Shown here one piece after another: positions 36,605 to 48,112 of a DNA stretch of 64,000 nt. The position numbers were made by a program, and so were the translations under genes. Source of the stretch: Acanthaster planci (taxonomy: Eukaryota; Echinodermata; Asteroidea; Valvatida; Acanthasteridae); contig NW_019091359.1 of assembly GCF_001949145.1 (NCBI RefSeq), positions 2,102,158 through 2,166,157 on the forward strand. The letters run 5' to 3'. A model generated the notes under the pieces. That model saw only the letters and a list, made by a program, of their open reading frames with translations. It was not told the origin of the DNA and searched no databases. Positions within the stretch are counted from its first letter, which is position 1. Each line of letters opens with the position of its first letter.

Positions 36605-39600
36605 TCAAAATTCGGGAGGTATCCAGTCGCTTGAAGGCGAGAAGAAGAAGTAATCGTCAATTGTAACAACCGAGAACTCGTGAGGGGGGAGGCCACTTCC
36701 AGTAGCAGACTCTTTCTTTTGCAAAGTAGCACCTGAAAAAACAATGTGGAGGGAGGTGACACGGTTCGTGTTGTGTAACAAAAACCACCAATATTTAAAG
36801 GGAAATGATTCTCGAAACACAAAGACAACGTCTGCTTACAAGAATAGCATCTCTGACGAATTTGTTTAACCACCTCAAGAAAAGGCAATAAGGTGTTAAG
36901 GCAGAGTCTGAGGCTATTCTTTGTTTATCTTAAGTTAATTAAAATTAATGCACAGAAGGTTTACGCGAGGCTATCTTAGAGGAAGAAAGGAATTCCCTCT
37001 AACGTGACGTCAGCGGGTCTATTGAATTCCTTAGTGGGCCATTCACGGCCCCTGCTGACAAAATTTGCGAAAATCAATGAATCATCCGTTATGCCTGAGC
37101 AACGTGCATATGGCAATAGACGACACGGAAATGCTGTTTTTAAAGTGTGGCGCTTCCCTGCCTGGAGCTAATTCTCTGCTCACCTTCTCGGCAGACCACA
37201 CCCGCATCTTGGGTGTGGTTGCATCGCGTACCCTCCCAACAGAGCGAAGGGCAGTCGGTGATCCTGCTCTCGGACCCATCACACGCCAGACCGTCCATGT
37301 GCACGGGACCCACTCCCTGACCAAAGTGGGCACCAGACTTGGCCTCCTCGGCGCCTGAGAACCCTAGCTGGCGGCAGACAATGTCCGCATCCGTCACGTC
37401 CCAGTACGTGTCGCATAGAGTGCCCCAGGTGTTGTTCTGGTAAATCTCAACACGGCCGTTGGTTGGGCTCGAACCACCAACCAGACGAATGACATCTCCT
37501 ATACAAATCAAGAATTAAAGGAAACTAAATTAACTGGCCGCTAATAGGCGGCGAATCAAGGGGAAACGGGCAACATTAAAAACACGAAAAGGAATGGCTG
37601 TAGGAAAAGGGAACGAGAAACTCCATAATATTGGAAACCCAGCCAATGGAACAATTTTCCTAGACATTTCTTCCGCGATTGGGGGACGTTCTTATCCGCT
37701 GCTAATAAAGTGAACGGAAATTGGTAAAAGGGCGCCGCTCACTGGTTCAGGACGGAGGTGTCGCCCGTGTGCAGAAAGTAACCTACGATTCAGAGTTGTG
37801 CTAGGGTGCTTTTATCCGTCTACACATTCTTACAACGTATATTTTGTTCTATCTTCAGATTGGCCCAAAAGTAAAGTAACTTCCATTTCAGACGGGAGCA
37901 CTAAAGTGATGCATCACACTTAAGAACAAGCAGCTAAAAAAAAGAACAAACGGGGAAGACATCATGTGGATTCGAATCCGACTTGGCATTTGTTGAAAGT
38001 TGATATCTCTTCCGACCTGGCATTGACGAAACTCGGCCACTCTTGATCAATACTTTTATATTTCCCAATAGGTCACTTGGGAGACATTTTGTGGTAAATT
38101 TTTCAAAATTAGGGAGACATCGGTCATTAGCCAACTACCAAAAGGAAGGAACTTTTTAATGGTCCACATTTTGAGAGATGATAGATTAGGGTCTGAAAGG
38201 AAAACTTGCAAAGTTTGGTTAAGATCAGATTAGGGAATATTGAATTATGGGACGGTAAAGTTTGAAATAATTTGTGCACGTTCCTATGGGAGTGTCTCCC
38301 AAGTGACCCATTTTCGGTAATAACTGTGATTATCTAATCTCCATGATAGATCACACTCCTTTCGTCTATTTCTTTGAATATGCCAAATATTATCAATGCT
38401 GCAACTAGGATTTGTCGTGGGGGGGGGGCTTGGAGTGAAGTTTACCCCCCCCGGCTCATGATGCCTAAGCCCACCCCACCCCCCTTCCCGTCTCACTGCC
38501 ACTGTTCAAATGATTCTTACGGGGTGGTTTGCACGACACGCCTGCCGCGCGTGAGCTGTTACATTGCAGGCTTTCGCTGCCGCAGACAAGCGGGCAGTCC
38601 ACCAGGCGCGTCTCGGTTCCTCTGCAGGTTACCCGGCTCATGAGGAATGGAGCCTCTTCGCCCTCCCCCAAGGGTAGACTGGTGGCCTCCCCCATCTCGT
38701 TCAAGCCAAACTGCTGGCAAACGACGTCAGCATCTTGGTCATCCCAGCCATTATCGCATATCACACCCCAGATACCGCCCTTCAGAACTTCCACTCGACC
38801 GGAGTGTCCATCACCCCCCACTAGGCGAAGCATACCATCTATGTCTGATATTACAAGGGGGAAAAATTAGGGGTTTTGATTTGGAAAAGTTTTTAGTCAT
38901 TAGACAAAGTCCAGTAATGTAGGTCGAACTACGGTTTGCTATTGCGCAAAAATAATATTTGATCGCACTCAATTTTATTTTAAAACTCTGTAACCAGCCT
39001 TTCTCCTAAATTTTCCTTGATAAAGTTGGAAGTGCAAACGATTCACCATGGTTAACAAATTTCGGTTTACATGTTTCTTCTGCAGTTTAGACTTTGAAAA
39101 ATACGGGGATGTCCAATCTTACAAAAAAAGTTCTTGCGGGCTTCTGTTTACTGTTTAAGAGCACCTGAAAAAAAACAATCAGTATTTTTTGTACATTGAC
39201 TTAAAAAAAAAATAGAACTGCAGAACAGAAAGCATGAAATACAACTTCAGGAAGAGATTGCCTATTCCATAAAAATTGAAGGACTTCCAATCACACATGG
39301 AGCCAGATTGATATATGTGTTTCACCTCGCCTTTTACCTCTACGGACCGGTTCCGGCTACAATGCCTCTGACACTTCTGAGTAATCCTTGGTTTTATTAC
39401 CAGAAATGTTTACAATAATCAATAATAACACTGTTAACTTATTAATTATTAATCGTCAAGGAAATGAGTCTGTCTACATCGATGAGGAAAGGTCTGAGTC
39501 ATTACCTCGACACCCCGTGAACTCCATATTCAATCGAATATGGCCAACCCAAGCAGTTGGAGACAAGCGGATGAATCTTGTAAACAGCGCATCGGGAAAT

Positions 39601-42296
39601 GAGATGACGGTCATTCCGTTCCAAAATTCGCTGCTTACTTCAAACTATTAAAACAGAACAAGAATCGGTTAGAAATAAACCAACCCCGTAACTTTTTACT
39701 TTCTAAAATTTTATTTTGAGAAAAAACATCGAAGGACGTTTAAAATACCCCCAAATGTAACCTAATCCTTCAGAAGAAAGGAAGGAACACTTTTGCGTTA
39801 ACTGATTGCACAAAACACAATAATCAAGCAGCGACTCAGAAAAAAATCTTAATATCTTCTCTCTGATTGATTTTTAAAAAAAATCCTGTTTTTATATCGA
39901 CGAGGGCATGGCCCTCGTCCCCAAACCCCGGATACCGTTCTTGGACCGGGAGATAAATGATATTATTGCCGTGCATAAAAACTTGAGCGATTGGTTAATT
40001 TAAAGATTTCCCCGGGCCCAGTGCGAGTTCACTGGCCAATCAGCGGCCTCGTCAGCTATGGCGTCATGGCATGTCCTCGATTCCTTCCAAGGAGGCGCTA
40101 TCGACTATCCTTACAGTGGACATTCTGCAACTAATTACCTTGAGGGCAGGGCTGGACTTGAAAATATCGCGCGCGATCATTTTCCACTTTTTGCTTTCCT
40201 TTACCGCTAGCCGAGAGTGCAACTGGGTTCTTTACGACCGACGCCACATCAGGTCGGCCCCGCTTTACCTGAATAGTTTGGCCGACCTCATCAGTCAGGT
40301 TCTGCCATTCATTTGCTGCTCCACTCGTGCTGTGCTGAACGGTGAAGGTTTTGATGTAGTTTACCTCACCAAAGTCACTGTATATAATGACGCCTGTGAT
40401 AGCAGCGAAGACACCCAGATCTACCTGGATCCACTGGTTCTCATTGACTCTCGGCGACCAAGAAGAACCTGCAAGAGATTGCAAAGGGCAAGTTTAGCCC
40501 CAAATCATCAGTATTATTCCAAATTCTCTTCAAAGGGTGAAATCAACCAGGCTTAAATGATGCCAACAATTCGGTGAACCCATTTTAACTAAATCTCTGT
40601 TGAAGCAAGATGATATCTACTGGACAGAATTTTTCTAAACTTAAATTTCAGTTTTCCACGAGATTGGGTCAAATTTAATTCCAATTATTTACACAACTGT
40701 AGGGCACACGCATGTTGGCGATAGTTTTCCACTTTCATTAGTATTGACAAAAGGAGGAGTTTCAAGTGTTTCAAACCAATCCTTAGTCACAATCAAATTT
40801 AGCATTAGACAGAACAATAATTATTTTTAGCATTTATGACAGTTTATATTCTTTCAGACAATATACTAGATCAATCAGTTCATGTAATTTATCTCTACAA
40901 AGTCTCTGATTTAATGAGTGACTAAGTTAAAACTTGATTTCTTTTCAAAGTTTCATGCTTTACAGCGAAAACCTACTTCAGTTTTAGACTTGAGTTACAT
41001 TTCGCCTAGTATGTTGTAGCTTGCCAACATGCGCGCTCGTGAACTGGCTCCTTGGACTTACCAGAGAAAATGCGAACACTGGAGGCGGAGTAAGAGGCGT
41101 TCCACGAAGACGAGGCTGTGATATCACTGTCTGGTATAGCGCCACTCATCAAGCCTAACAGCTCACCAGAAAAGCCAAAGTCGCTAGAACACGGCAGTTC
41201 TGGACAACGGTTACAAACCATCAATGAATCAGCAATTATTCCAGATTTCAAGACAAATTCAAATTAGCGAACCACTTTCAAATAAAAGTGGGCTATTTAC
41301 GAATAACGCAACATACATTATACCTGACGATGTTAATTATCATTAGACCTGAGGGAAATCGTTAACTATAACAATTTGCAATAATGTATTTGAATTTTGC
41401 TGCGTGGTTCATCAATAGTGCAAGGTACTGTGGCTAATAAGCCTGTAAATCATCTTTTATTACAACAAAACCATTTGCAAGTATTGCATTTTTTTAATTT
41501 GAACTTATTGAAACCTTCAGTTTCGAGGTTAAAACACGTCCATGCATGTATTCAGACACGCATCACATATAGGACTTTCCTTTTTACCTGAGAGAAGGGG
41601 CCTTTGGACGGTTCGCGCTTCGAGGGGCTGAGCCGAACTTGAAATCACCTCTTTATTAAGGGACGAAAAGAGAGAAACGAAAGTTATGTTCCACAGTCCG
41701 CCCAGTATGGTTTATGACTGGAAAGATTTCCCATAGGATGGGACTGATGGGAAATTTCGAATTCACGAGGTTAATACAAGAAGATTAGCAAAAAGTCAAC
41801 TTTTTTGAACACACATTTGCATACATCACCTTACAGCATAGCTGTTTGTCTACTTTTCTACGAGTGGTCGCGGTTGACCTTTCATGCTTTTAAACAGGTT
41901 TCTTCATTCTCTCTCGTTCATACAGGTACATACGGTTGCCACGAGGAAAATCGTTTAAGTAGAATTATAGATCGTATTAAGAATGCCATAATGATTTTGA
42001 ATTTTAAGTCAAAAACGGTAAAAGATGGGGAAACGATTCAATTCTGGGGTGACATCACTCGGAAAAATAATATTGGCATCACTGATGTTTCAGTGGTAGA
42101 TATAAAACACACATTACATTTTACTCCACCAAAATGACGAATTTGAGTGTGTGATAATAAAGCTTCTAAGGAGACCTGAAAGAAAGCTAAAAAAAAGACA
42201 CCCCCTCCCAAAATAAAATGACCTATCGGTTGCATGCAAGGTCTACTTACCCAAAAGGGCAATGATAAACACCTTGAGAGACACCAGAGATGCCAT
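36605..42296 (-). CDS. Gene A: secreted F5/8 type C - SRCR - SRCR protein, 450 aa
   Basis: Predicted extracellular recognition protein. Exons in transcript order: 42296-42251, 41650-41588, 41199-41062, 40468-40269, 39644-39506, 38844-38521, 37498-37184, 36732-36605 (1,353 nt, in frame to TGA). Signal peptide MASLVSLKVFIIALLG. The F5/8C (discoidin) domain spans exons 3-5: LMSGAIPDSDITASSSW, NENQWIQVDLGVFAAITGV and a closing FTGC. SRCR1 (exon 6: LRLVGGDGHSGRVEVL, ending GVSC) and SRCR2 (exon 7: IRLVGGSSPTNGRVEIY, ending AGVVC) are each a single exon, followed by a 42-residue tail (exon 8) without a membrane segment. Discoidin domains usually bind phospholipid, collagen or glycans; SRCR domains bind proteins or microbial ligands. 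I know no named vertebrate gene with this order. The exon 2 acceptor is the least certain join; its frame is supported by the VQRPLLS block shared with gene B. Confidence 0.85.
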
Positions 42297-45164
42297 CGTT
42301 GCAACGTATTCTCAGCTTGCTTACCCAAGTGATACTGGGCTATGTAGTATCTATCTGGTATGCCAAGTCGCGCTGGTCCACCTAGCTTTATAGGCTTATT
42401 TTATGGCAAGAGGTGATGATCACGCCGTTATTTTTGAGATGACCAATGTAAGGTCTCCTTTAGTGAGGCCAATAGCCGAAGCCCAGGGGCCAATATTATA
42501 AAGCATCATAGCTGCTAACCACACACTACTTGCTTAGCGAAAAGGTTACCAGCCAAATCTGTATAGAAATAACTGTTTCTCGTCTGATTCCTGCTTAACA
42601 CATAAATTTACTTATTACAGGTGTCTCTTGGTGCCTGGTTCTTTAGAGTGGCGTCATGGCACCTGAAACCACGCCCACGATAAACTGTGCAGCACTGGAA
42701 TCAGTTCCTTTGGAAGTGGTGGGAAGTTCCAGTTGCATTAAATTTGGGCTGAGCGGTAAGGAAGTTTATGACGAAAGCGCTCTGTTGTGCAATTTGGAAA
42801 AAAAATTGTGGGCCGTTCCACTATAGCACAGGGATTCCTAACCCCTACGTTGTTACAGCAACATTATGATTACACAACAATTTATTACATTTGAGCACAT
42901 ATTGACAGATAAACTTTTATAATCCGAGCTAACTTATGAAAACTACAAGAAACCATTGAGTAAGAACTTATCGAGTACTAACATCGAATGAAAATCAAAT
43001 TCAAGAAAATGCTCATTATTCTTTAAAGGGGCATGGAATAAAGTTTCAATTAAAACTTATTCATGACACTCTCCGATTCAATTTTCACTTGAACTACAAT
43101 TTTGCAACCATGAACCTTAATAGAATTCAATATTTCCGGTGTCAGACGGTTAGTGATTAAAAAAATAAATGAGAGTGAATCAGCAACTTTGCTGATTTCA
43201 TAATTATTTTACAGTAAAACTCAGCTGCACTTCCAGCGACTTTTAATTTCATTGATAAGATACACGTATGTAGGAATTCAGCTTATGGGCTGTGAAACGG
43301 TAGCTCTGAGTCACGGTGCCAGTAGGAAATAAATTGATTAATTCAAAACGAGCCAATATGACAAGACCAAGACCAAATCTAGGTTTGTACAAAAAGGAAA
43401 CCGAATGGAATTTGTATGTCAGAGGATAAACAAATTTCGAAAATCATGTACAAGCAAGAAAAAGGGAGCAAAATCAACGAGTCTGGACCCTCTTTTTTTT
43501 CAAAATGGGCTGACCCATAAGGCTCCTGGAGCGGCAGTGAAATCGCGCAGGTTGCATTTCGCTCGCATCATTTCCCCTGTAATATACACCAACTTCTTCC
43601 TGCTGCATGTGTATGTTAGTCAAGGTGCTTCTGATCATAGCTCCGTCGTCTCGTATCATTACGTCCATGCGCTTCGCTTGCATTTCCTTGTAATTCAAAT
43701 CAACACCTTCCTGCTTTACGAGTAAACTTTATCCCATAAAACTATCAAGTGTTTTGGTCATACTTCTCAATGTGTGAAGCAACTTTCTCCAGCTTAATAT
43801 AGAATCTTATGATCATTTGAAACCATTTTTAGTACCTGGCGAAGCTGTAACTTCTGCAAATAAGTATTAAGGTATTGTGCCAAGAGGAGAAAATTGCCTC
43901 TTTTTTCCTTTTTCCTAAATTAGGAGTCTTTCACTTATTTTTAAAACGTTTTAGGCCAAACAAACCGTTGCGGACATTGGAACAGCAGCGTTGCACTTTT
44001 CGTGACTTTTCCGCAAGAGAATTAAAGAGAATTACATGTTTTCGAGAAACTAAGAGGCAAGGAGTTAGGACTGACTTATAACTTACATTGAGTATGCAGC
44101 ATTACAAATATACATCGGTAAACGAGTTAAAACACCCAGTATAAAGAATAACATCTTCTGATGCTAAAATTGCAAAATTTAAAAGAAGGAAAGACATTAA
44201 TTAAAAACTGACCAAAATAAGATTAAATTGATTTTTTTTAGAAGTCGAAGCTAGTTTGTTTGCGGTGGTTTCATGAAATTCTCTATTAATCACTCTTCAC
44301 CTCAGACTTTGACAGAAGACAAAGGTTAATTGTTAATCAGTAAATAATACTCCTGTGGTGCGGATATCAACATATCCCTAGTTTCAATCTAGTTTTTGAA
44401 ATTAAACTTCTTGCTTGCCTTAGTCCTGCTGAATATTAACTCTACCTGTCGTGTAGGATCATGGTGCTGGGAAATTATTGTTCAAAACAACCACAACGGA
44501 AGCTCAAATTAACCTTTCTTGAAAATCGAATGATATAAGTTGATTTTAAATTAATCTTTGCTTTAACTTTCACAGTAACTGTGAAGTTTTCCTTTAGTAT
44601 GCATCAAAGGGGCGACCCAAACATGAACTGGGCGAAATTGAGCAATACAAAGGTATGTGATGGCCTAGACCGGACGCACTTTTGTTCAGCGGATGTTCCG
44701 ATGTTGTTGTCCCACATTTTGTGTACGTTAAGGGAAGAAAGTGAGAGCTCCTAACCTGGATTTTTTTGACCCGATAGGAGTCCAGTATAATTGGTTCATT
44801 TTATTACCACTTGCGCAAATTTGACAGAGTGACATTACAGCGGTTTGTGTAATTCCAGCTCGTGCAATAAGCATTTAACAATGCAAGGGATTTCAATATT
44901 AACTAGAATAATGAGCTTCGAGGTCGGTCTTCAAGCATTTTTGTAACTTCAGTCTTAGGTAAAATGGGTTGAGAGGTTAGACTAGTGTCATGGTCAAGCC
45001 AGAATGAAACCTCGATCCCGCGGTCCACCTGAGAATTTGTTACTCTGAAGTGTGTTCTTTTGAATTTTTATCAGGCATTTTGTCCCAAATAGCTGTAGCA
45101 TGCACAGTTCATTGTTAGGTTGGGGTTCAAGGAGCATTAAGGCTAGGCTCGAGCAGGTTCACGG

Positions 45165-45365
45165 CAAGGGGAACGGGTTAGCGTAGTGGTTCTTTCCTCG
45201 CCTTGCACCGATGAGGCCCGGGTTCGAGTCCCGGCATGGCCCAAGCTTTAAGTGCATTTGGTTTCCAGTCCATACTCGCTCTCGCCGGTTTTCTCCGGGT
45301 ACTCCGGTTTCCTCCTGCCTCTAAAACTGGACCTTCTTCCTAACTCCGTAATGTGATGCTGTTTA
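45165..45365 (+). mobile_element. tRNA-derived SINE, copy 1
   Basis: The head has a pol III A box (GGTTAGCGTAGTGG, about 45175-45189) and a perfect B box GGTTCGAGTCC at 45221-45231. The body then includes GGTTTCCAGTCC, TTTTCTCCGGGTACTCCGG and TTTCCTCCTGCCTCTAAAAC, ending near TAATGTGATGCTG. The sequence matches copy 2 closely across the body. Confidence 0.85.
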
Positions 45366-45965
45366 AATTGCTTCTCGAAGGGTTTTCTGATTTTCAGTAA
45401 AGCAAGATGATTTTTCTTCCTTTAACCACTGAGCCCTCGGCTGTAGCTGGCTGTTCTATTCCGCTGCCTGCATTGTCTACATTACTACCATACTCGCCTT
45501 AGTGTAGTGCGCTGTGGTGTGAAGTTGTGCCGGAAATTGGGGAGATAGGGATGAGGATTTTGGGGGTGACTTGCCTGGCCATGGAAATTTGGGGGAAGGG
45601 GGTGCTGACATATGACACATGACACAAGGGGGCGATGTTTTATGATACCGCTGTTTTAGGGGCTTAGAGACGGAATTTAGAGACGAAGAGAACTAAACAT
45701 CTAACACAAGGGACGTAAAGAAAGCTTCCAAAATAATTTAATTCGTTCAGATCTGTTGCAAAAATAAGCAACACAGTTTTGGCACTCATACAACAAGACT
45801 AGGTCTTATCCCAAGGAATAAAGTGCTTCAAAGTTGCTTAATCGTTTAATGTCATATAGGTGTTTTTTGTTTGTTGTGTTGTTTTGTTTTGGTTTAATGG
45901 CGCTTTTAGCTACTCAGGCTATATGCGCCAATAACTACCTGTTTGTTCATAACCTTTATTAATCA

Positions 45966-46160
45966 GCATCACATTACGGAGTTAGGAATAAGGTCCAGTT
46001 TTAGAGGCAGGAGGAAACCGGAGTACCCGGAGAAAACCTGCGAGAGCGAGTACGGACTGGAAACCAAATGCACTTAAAGCCTGGGCCAAGACGGGACTCG
46101 AACCCAGGCGTCATTGGTAGAAAGCAACGAAAAAACAACGTTAACCCGCTGCCCACTCCT
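45966..46160 (-). mobile_element. tRNA-derived SINE, copy 2 (inverted)
   Basis: Reverse complement of copy 1, about 600 bases away. The B box GGTTCGAGTCC lies at 46104-46094 and the A-box-like GGGCAGCGGGTTAACG near 46150. The body matches copy 1 with few differences while the tRNA head is more diverged. The right end (TAATGTGATGCTG, then ATTAATAAAGG) is the same as in copy 1. Confidence 0.85.
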
Positions 46161-47734
46161 ATTATATAGTTTCTTTTGTCATTTGTATAAGGTGTCACTT
46201 CCTCATACCCAACACGATGCTCAGGATTTTTTTTAGAAAACATGTTTGTTTTATTGCTCTGTGGTCAAAAGTCCCAAAGAGTGCAGCTGTGTATTTATTC
46301 ACACGCGGACACTGGGACACAAGAACGGACACTGTATGATGGCGCTGTTCTAAACCAATTATTTTTTTGTAGTGATACGACCGTGATGCATGCATTTCCT
46401 TGTCGCCAGTGAACCAACAAGATTCAGTTCCAGCCAGAGGAGCATCCTTTGCTAAGAAAATACCGCCCTCTCTTTGTCCAGCTCGAGGCCTACAGTGAAA
46501 GGGTCAGCTGGTTCAAGTCCTCCCAAAGTGGATTGTACTGTGAGGACATCACAATCGATGAACAGTATAGCCGTCAAAAATTTCAAACTCAGCCTTCCAA
46601 AAAAAATCGATCGAAAATTTCAGCATTGTATTTCTGTTTGCCACCTTCTTTTGATTCAGATTTGCTACCGTACCATTTCTGTTTTTTTTTTAAGCTTTAT
46701 AGACTGGACCCAGCGGTGTAGGGTCTTTTATAAATAAATGTTGTGCTTTGAATGGCGCAGTGAAAAAGATGCTAGACCTCCGTTGTTACCCCTTGTATTT
46801 TACGCTTTGTTGTGACCGTTTGTGAATTCCAGTGCGATTCATTAGTTCGTTCCTTGCCAAAAAAAGATTTTGCCATTTTGAATATTTTCGATTTGGAACG
46901 AGAAATTAGACATCGACAGCGATGAAGTAGACTTTAGCTAAAACCCCTCATTAATTTCTTAGCGTGCTCCACCTCAGATTAGTGTCGCCCCACTCCTCGT
47001 TCTGAGGGAGTTCACCTCGGTGATAAAATAGAAACATGGGATACGTATGCGTGAGGGGGACCTCCACGCATGTGTTGTGTAAAAGTGGGCATTTTGTGCC
47101 TGCCTATTGACATTCAATTTCACCAGGCATCATGGTGTAATTTCTTTCAATCCTCGTTGAAAAATAACTGACCAGCATTTCCGCCAAAATATGCCAGGAC
47201 ACGTGCTTCAGGCTGAGATTAGGTTTTCTCAAGTTGTTCGTGTCATCCTTGTGGTTTTGTACTTTTCCGTAACTGTTTAAAAAATACAACACTGAAGAAA
47301 TATGCTAGTGTTTCTAGCGCTCAAATGTTTCTTAATTAATTACTGTGTACACTAATGCATCCTTAAGGCACCATAAGACTCATACTGCAAGCAGCCCTGA
47401 ATTTGTATGTTATGCACTTTTCTGCAGTATAGACATTTTAAAATCTTTTGATCGTGATCATGGTAGCATTTACTGGGAGAAAAATCGTTGAAATCTTGTT
47501 ACATTCTGTTAGCTGAACAGTTTTTCACAGTGAAGGAAACGATATGTGACTGCGTTGAAATAAAACAGAAGGTCACAATTAATCCACCTTTACATCGACG
47601 TACAACGGGGTGGCTAGCTCGAATCAAGTACATCAGCGGCAGAGCTGTTCGCCTGCTGCCTTCTTGCAGCGCCCTCTGGCTGCTTCTGGGAGCTGCTGGT
47701 GCATAATTCGAACTTTAGCCTCCCGTTCCTGACA

Positions 47735-47803
47735 AACTCGGTGGTTGAATGGTTAAGACGTCGGTATTAAAAGAACTCGTGGGCTTCGAATCCCGTCCGA
47801 GTT
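47735..47803 (+). repeat. tRNA-like sequence, probable SINE head or tRNA pseudogene
   Basis: AACTCGG (47735-47741) pairs perfectly with CCGAGTT (47797-47803) as a 7-bp acceptor stem. An A-box-like GGTTGAATGGTTAAG and a B-box-like GCTTCGAATCC lie between. The anticodon stem does not pair and the 69-base length is short for a Leu/Ser type, so it is not called a functional tRNA. Confidence 0.55.
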
Positions 47804-48112
47804 AGCTTGTAATTTTGAAAATGCGATGTGAATATGTGCATCAGTGCACATACAAAACCTATATAAATGATACCATTTCCCCGATGCAAAGTCAAATCAA
47901 TATTATTAAGGCCGGCGTTACTAACATAAGACGAGGCATATTTATTATCATTTCGGTTTAAACATGTTGCCCTGTTTATTGAGCGATATATATTATGGCC
48001 ATCGATAACTTTCAAATTACTAGTTACTTCTAATAAGTCTAAGCTGATTATGCTTAATGCTGGAAGCTGCGATGACTTCTACAGGGTGCTCTTCATCCGG
48101 TGTAACCATTTA

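Larger units (their letters stand above)
42297..48112. other. Intergenic region between genes A and B, SINE-bearing
   Basis: Upstream of gene A and downstream of gene B. It holds two copies of a tRNA-derived SINE in opposite orientation (45165-45365 and 45966-46160), a tRNA-like element at 47735-47803, and candidate gene B polyA signals on the minus strand (TTTATT on plus at 47941-47946 and about 47975). Open frames such as 43405-43725 have no recognisable domain. Confidence 0.65.

Noticed and set aside
38529-38922. Plus-strand frames across the SRCR exons (also 37065-37358, 48940-49309)
   Set aside because: Antisense shadows of SRCR exons, explained fully by the minus-strand reading.
40071-40556. 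161-codon plus-strand frame
   Set aside because: Antisense shadow of the gene A F5/8C exon (40468-40269), which has clear domain motifs and splice sites on the minus strand.
47735-47803. Functional tRNA gene
   Set aside because: The acceptor stem pairs but the anticodon stem does not, and the length is short for the Leu/Ser type it resembles; treated as a tRNA-like repeat.
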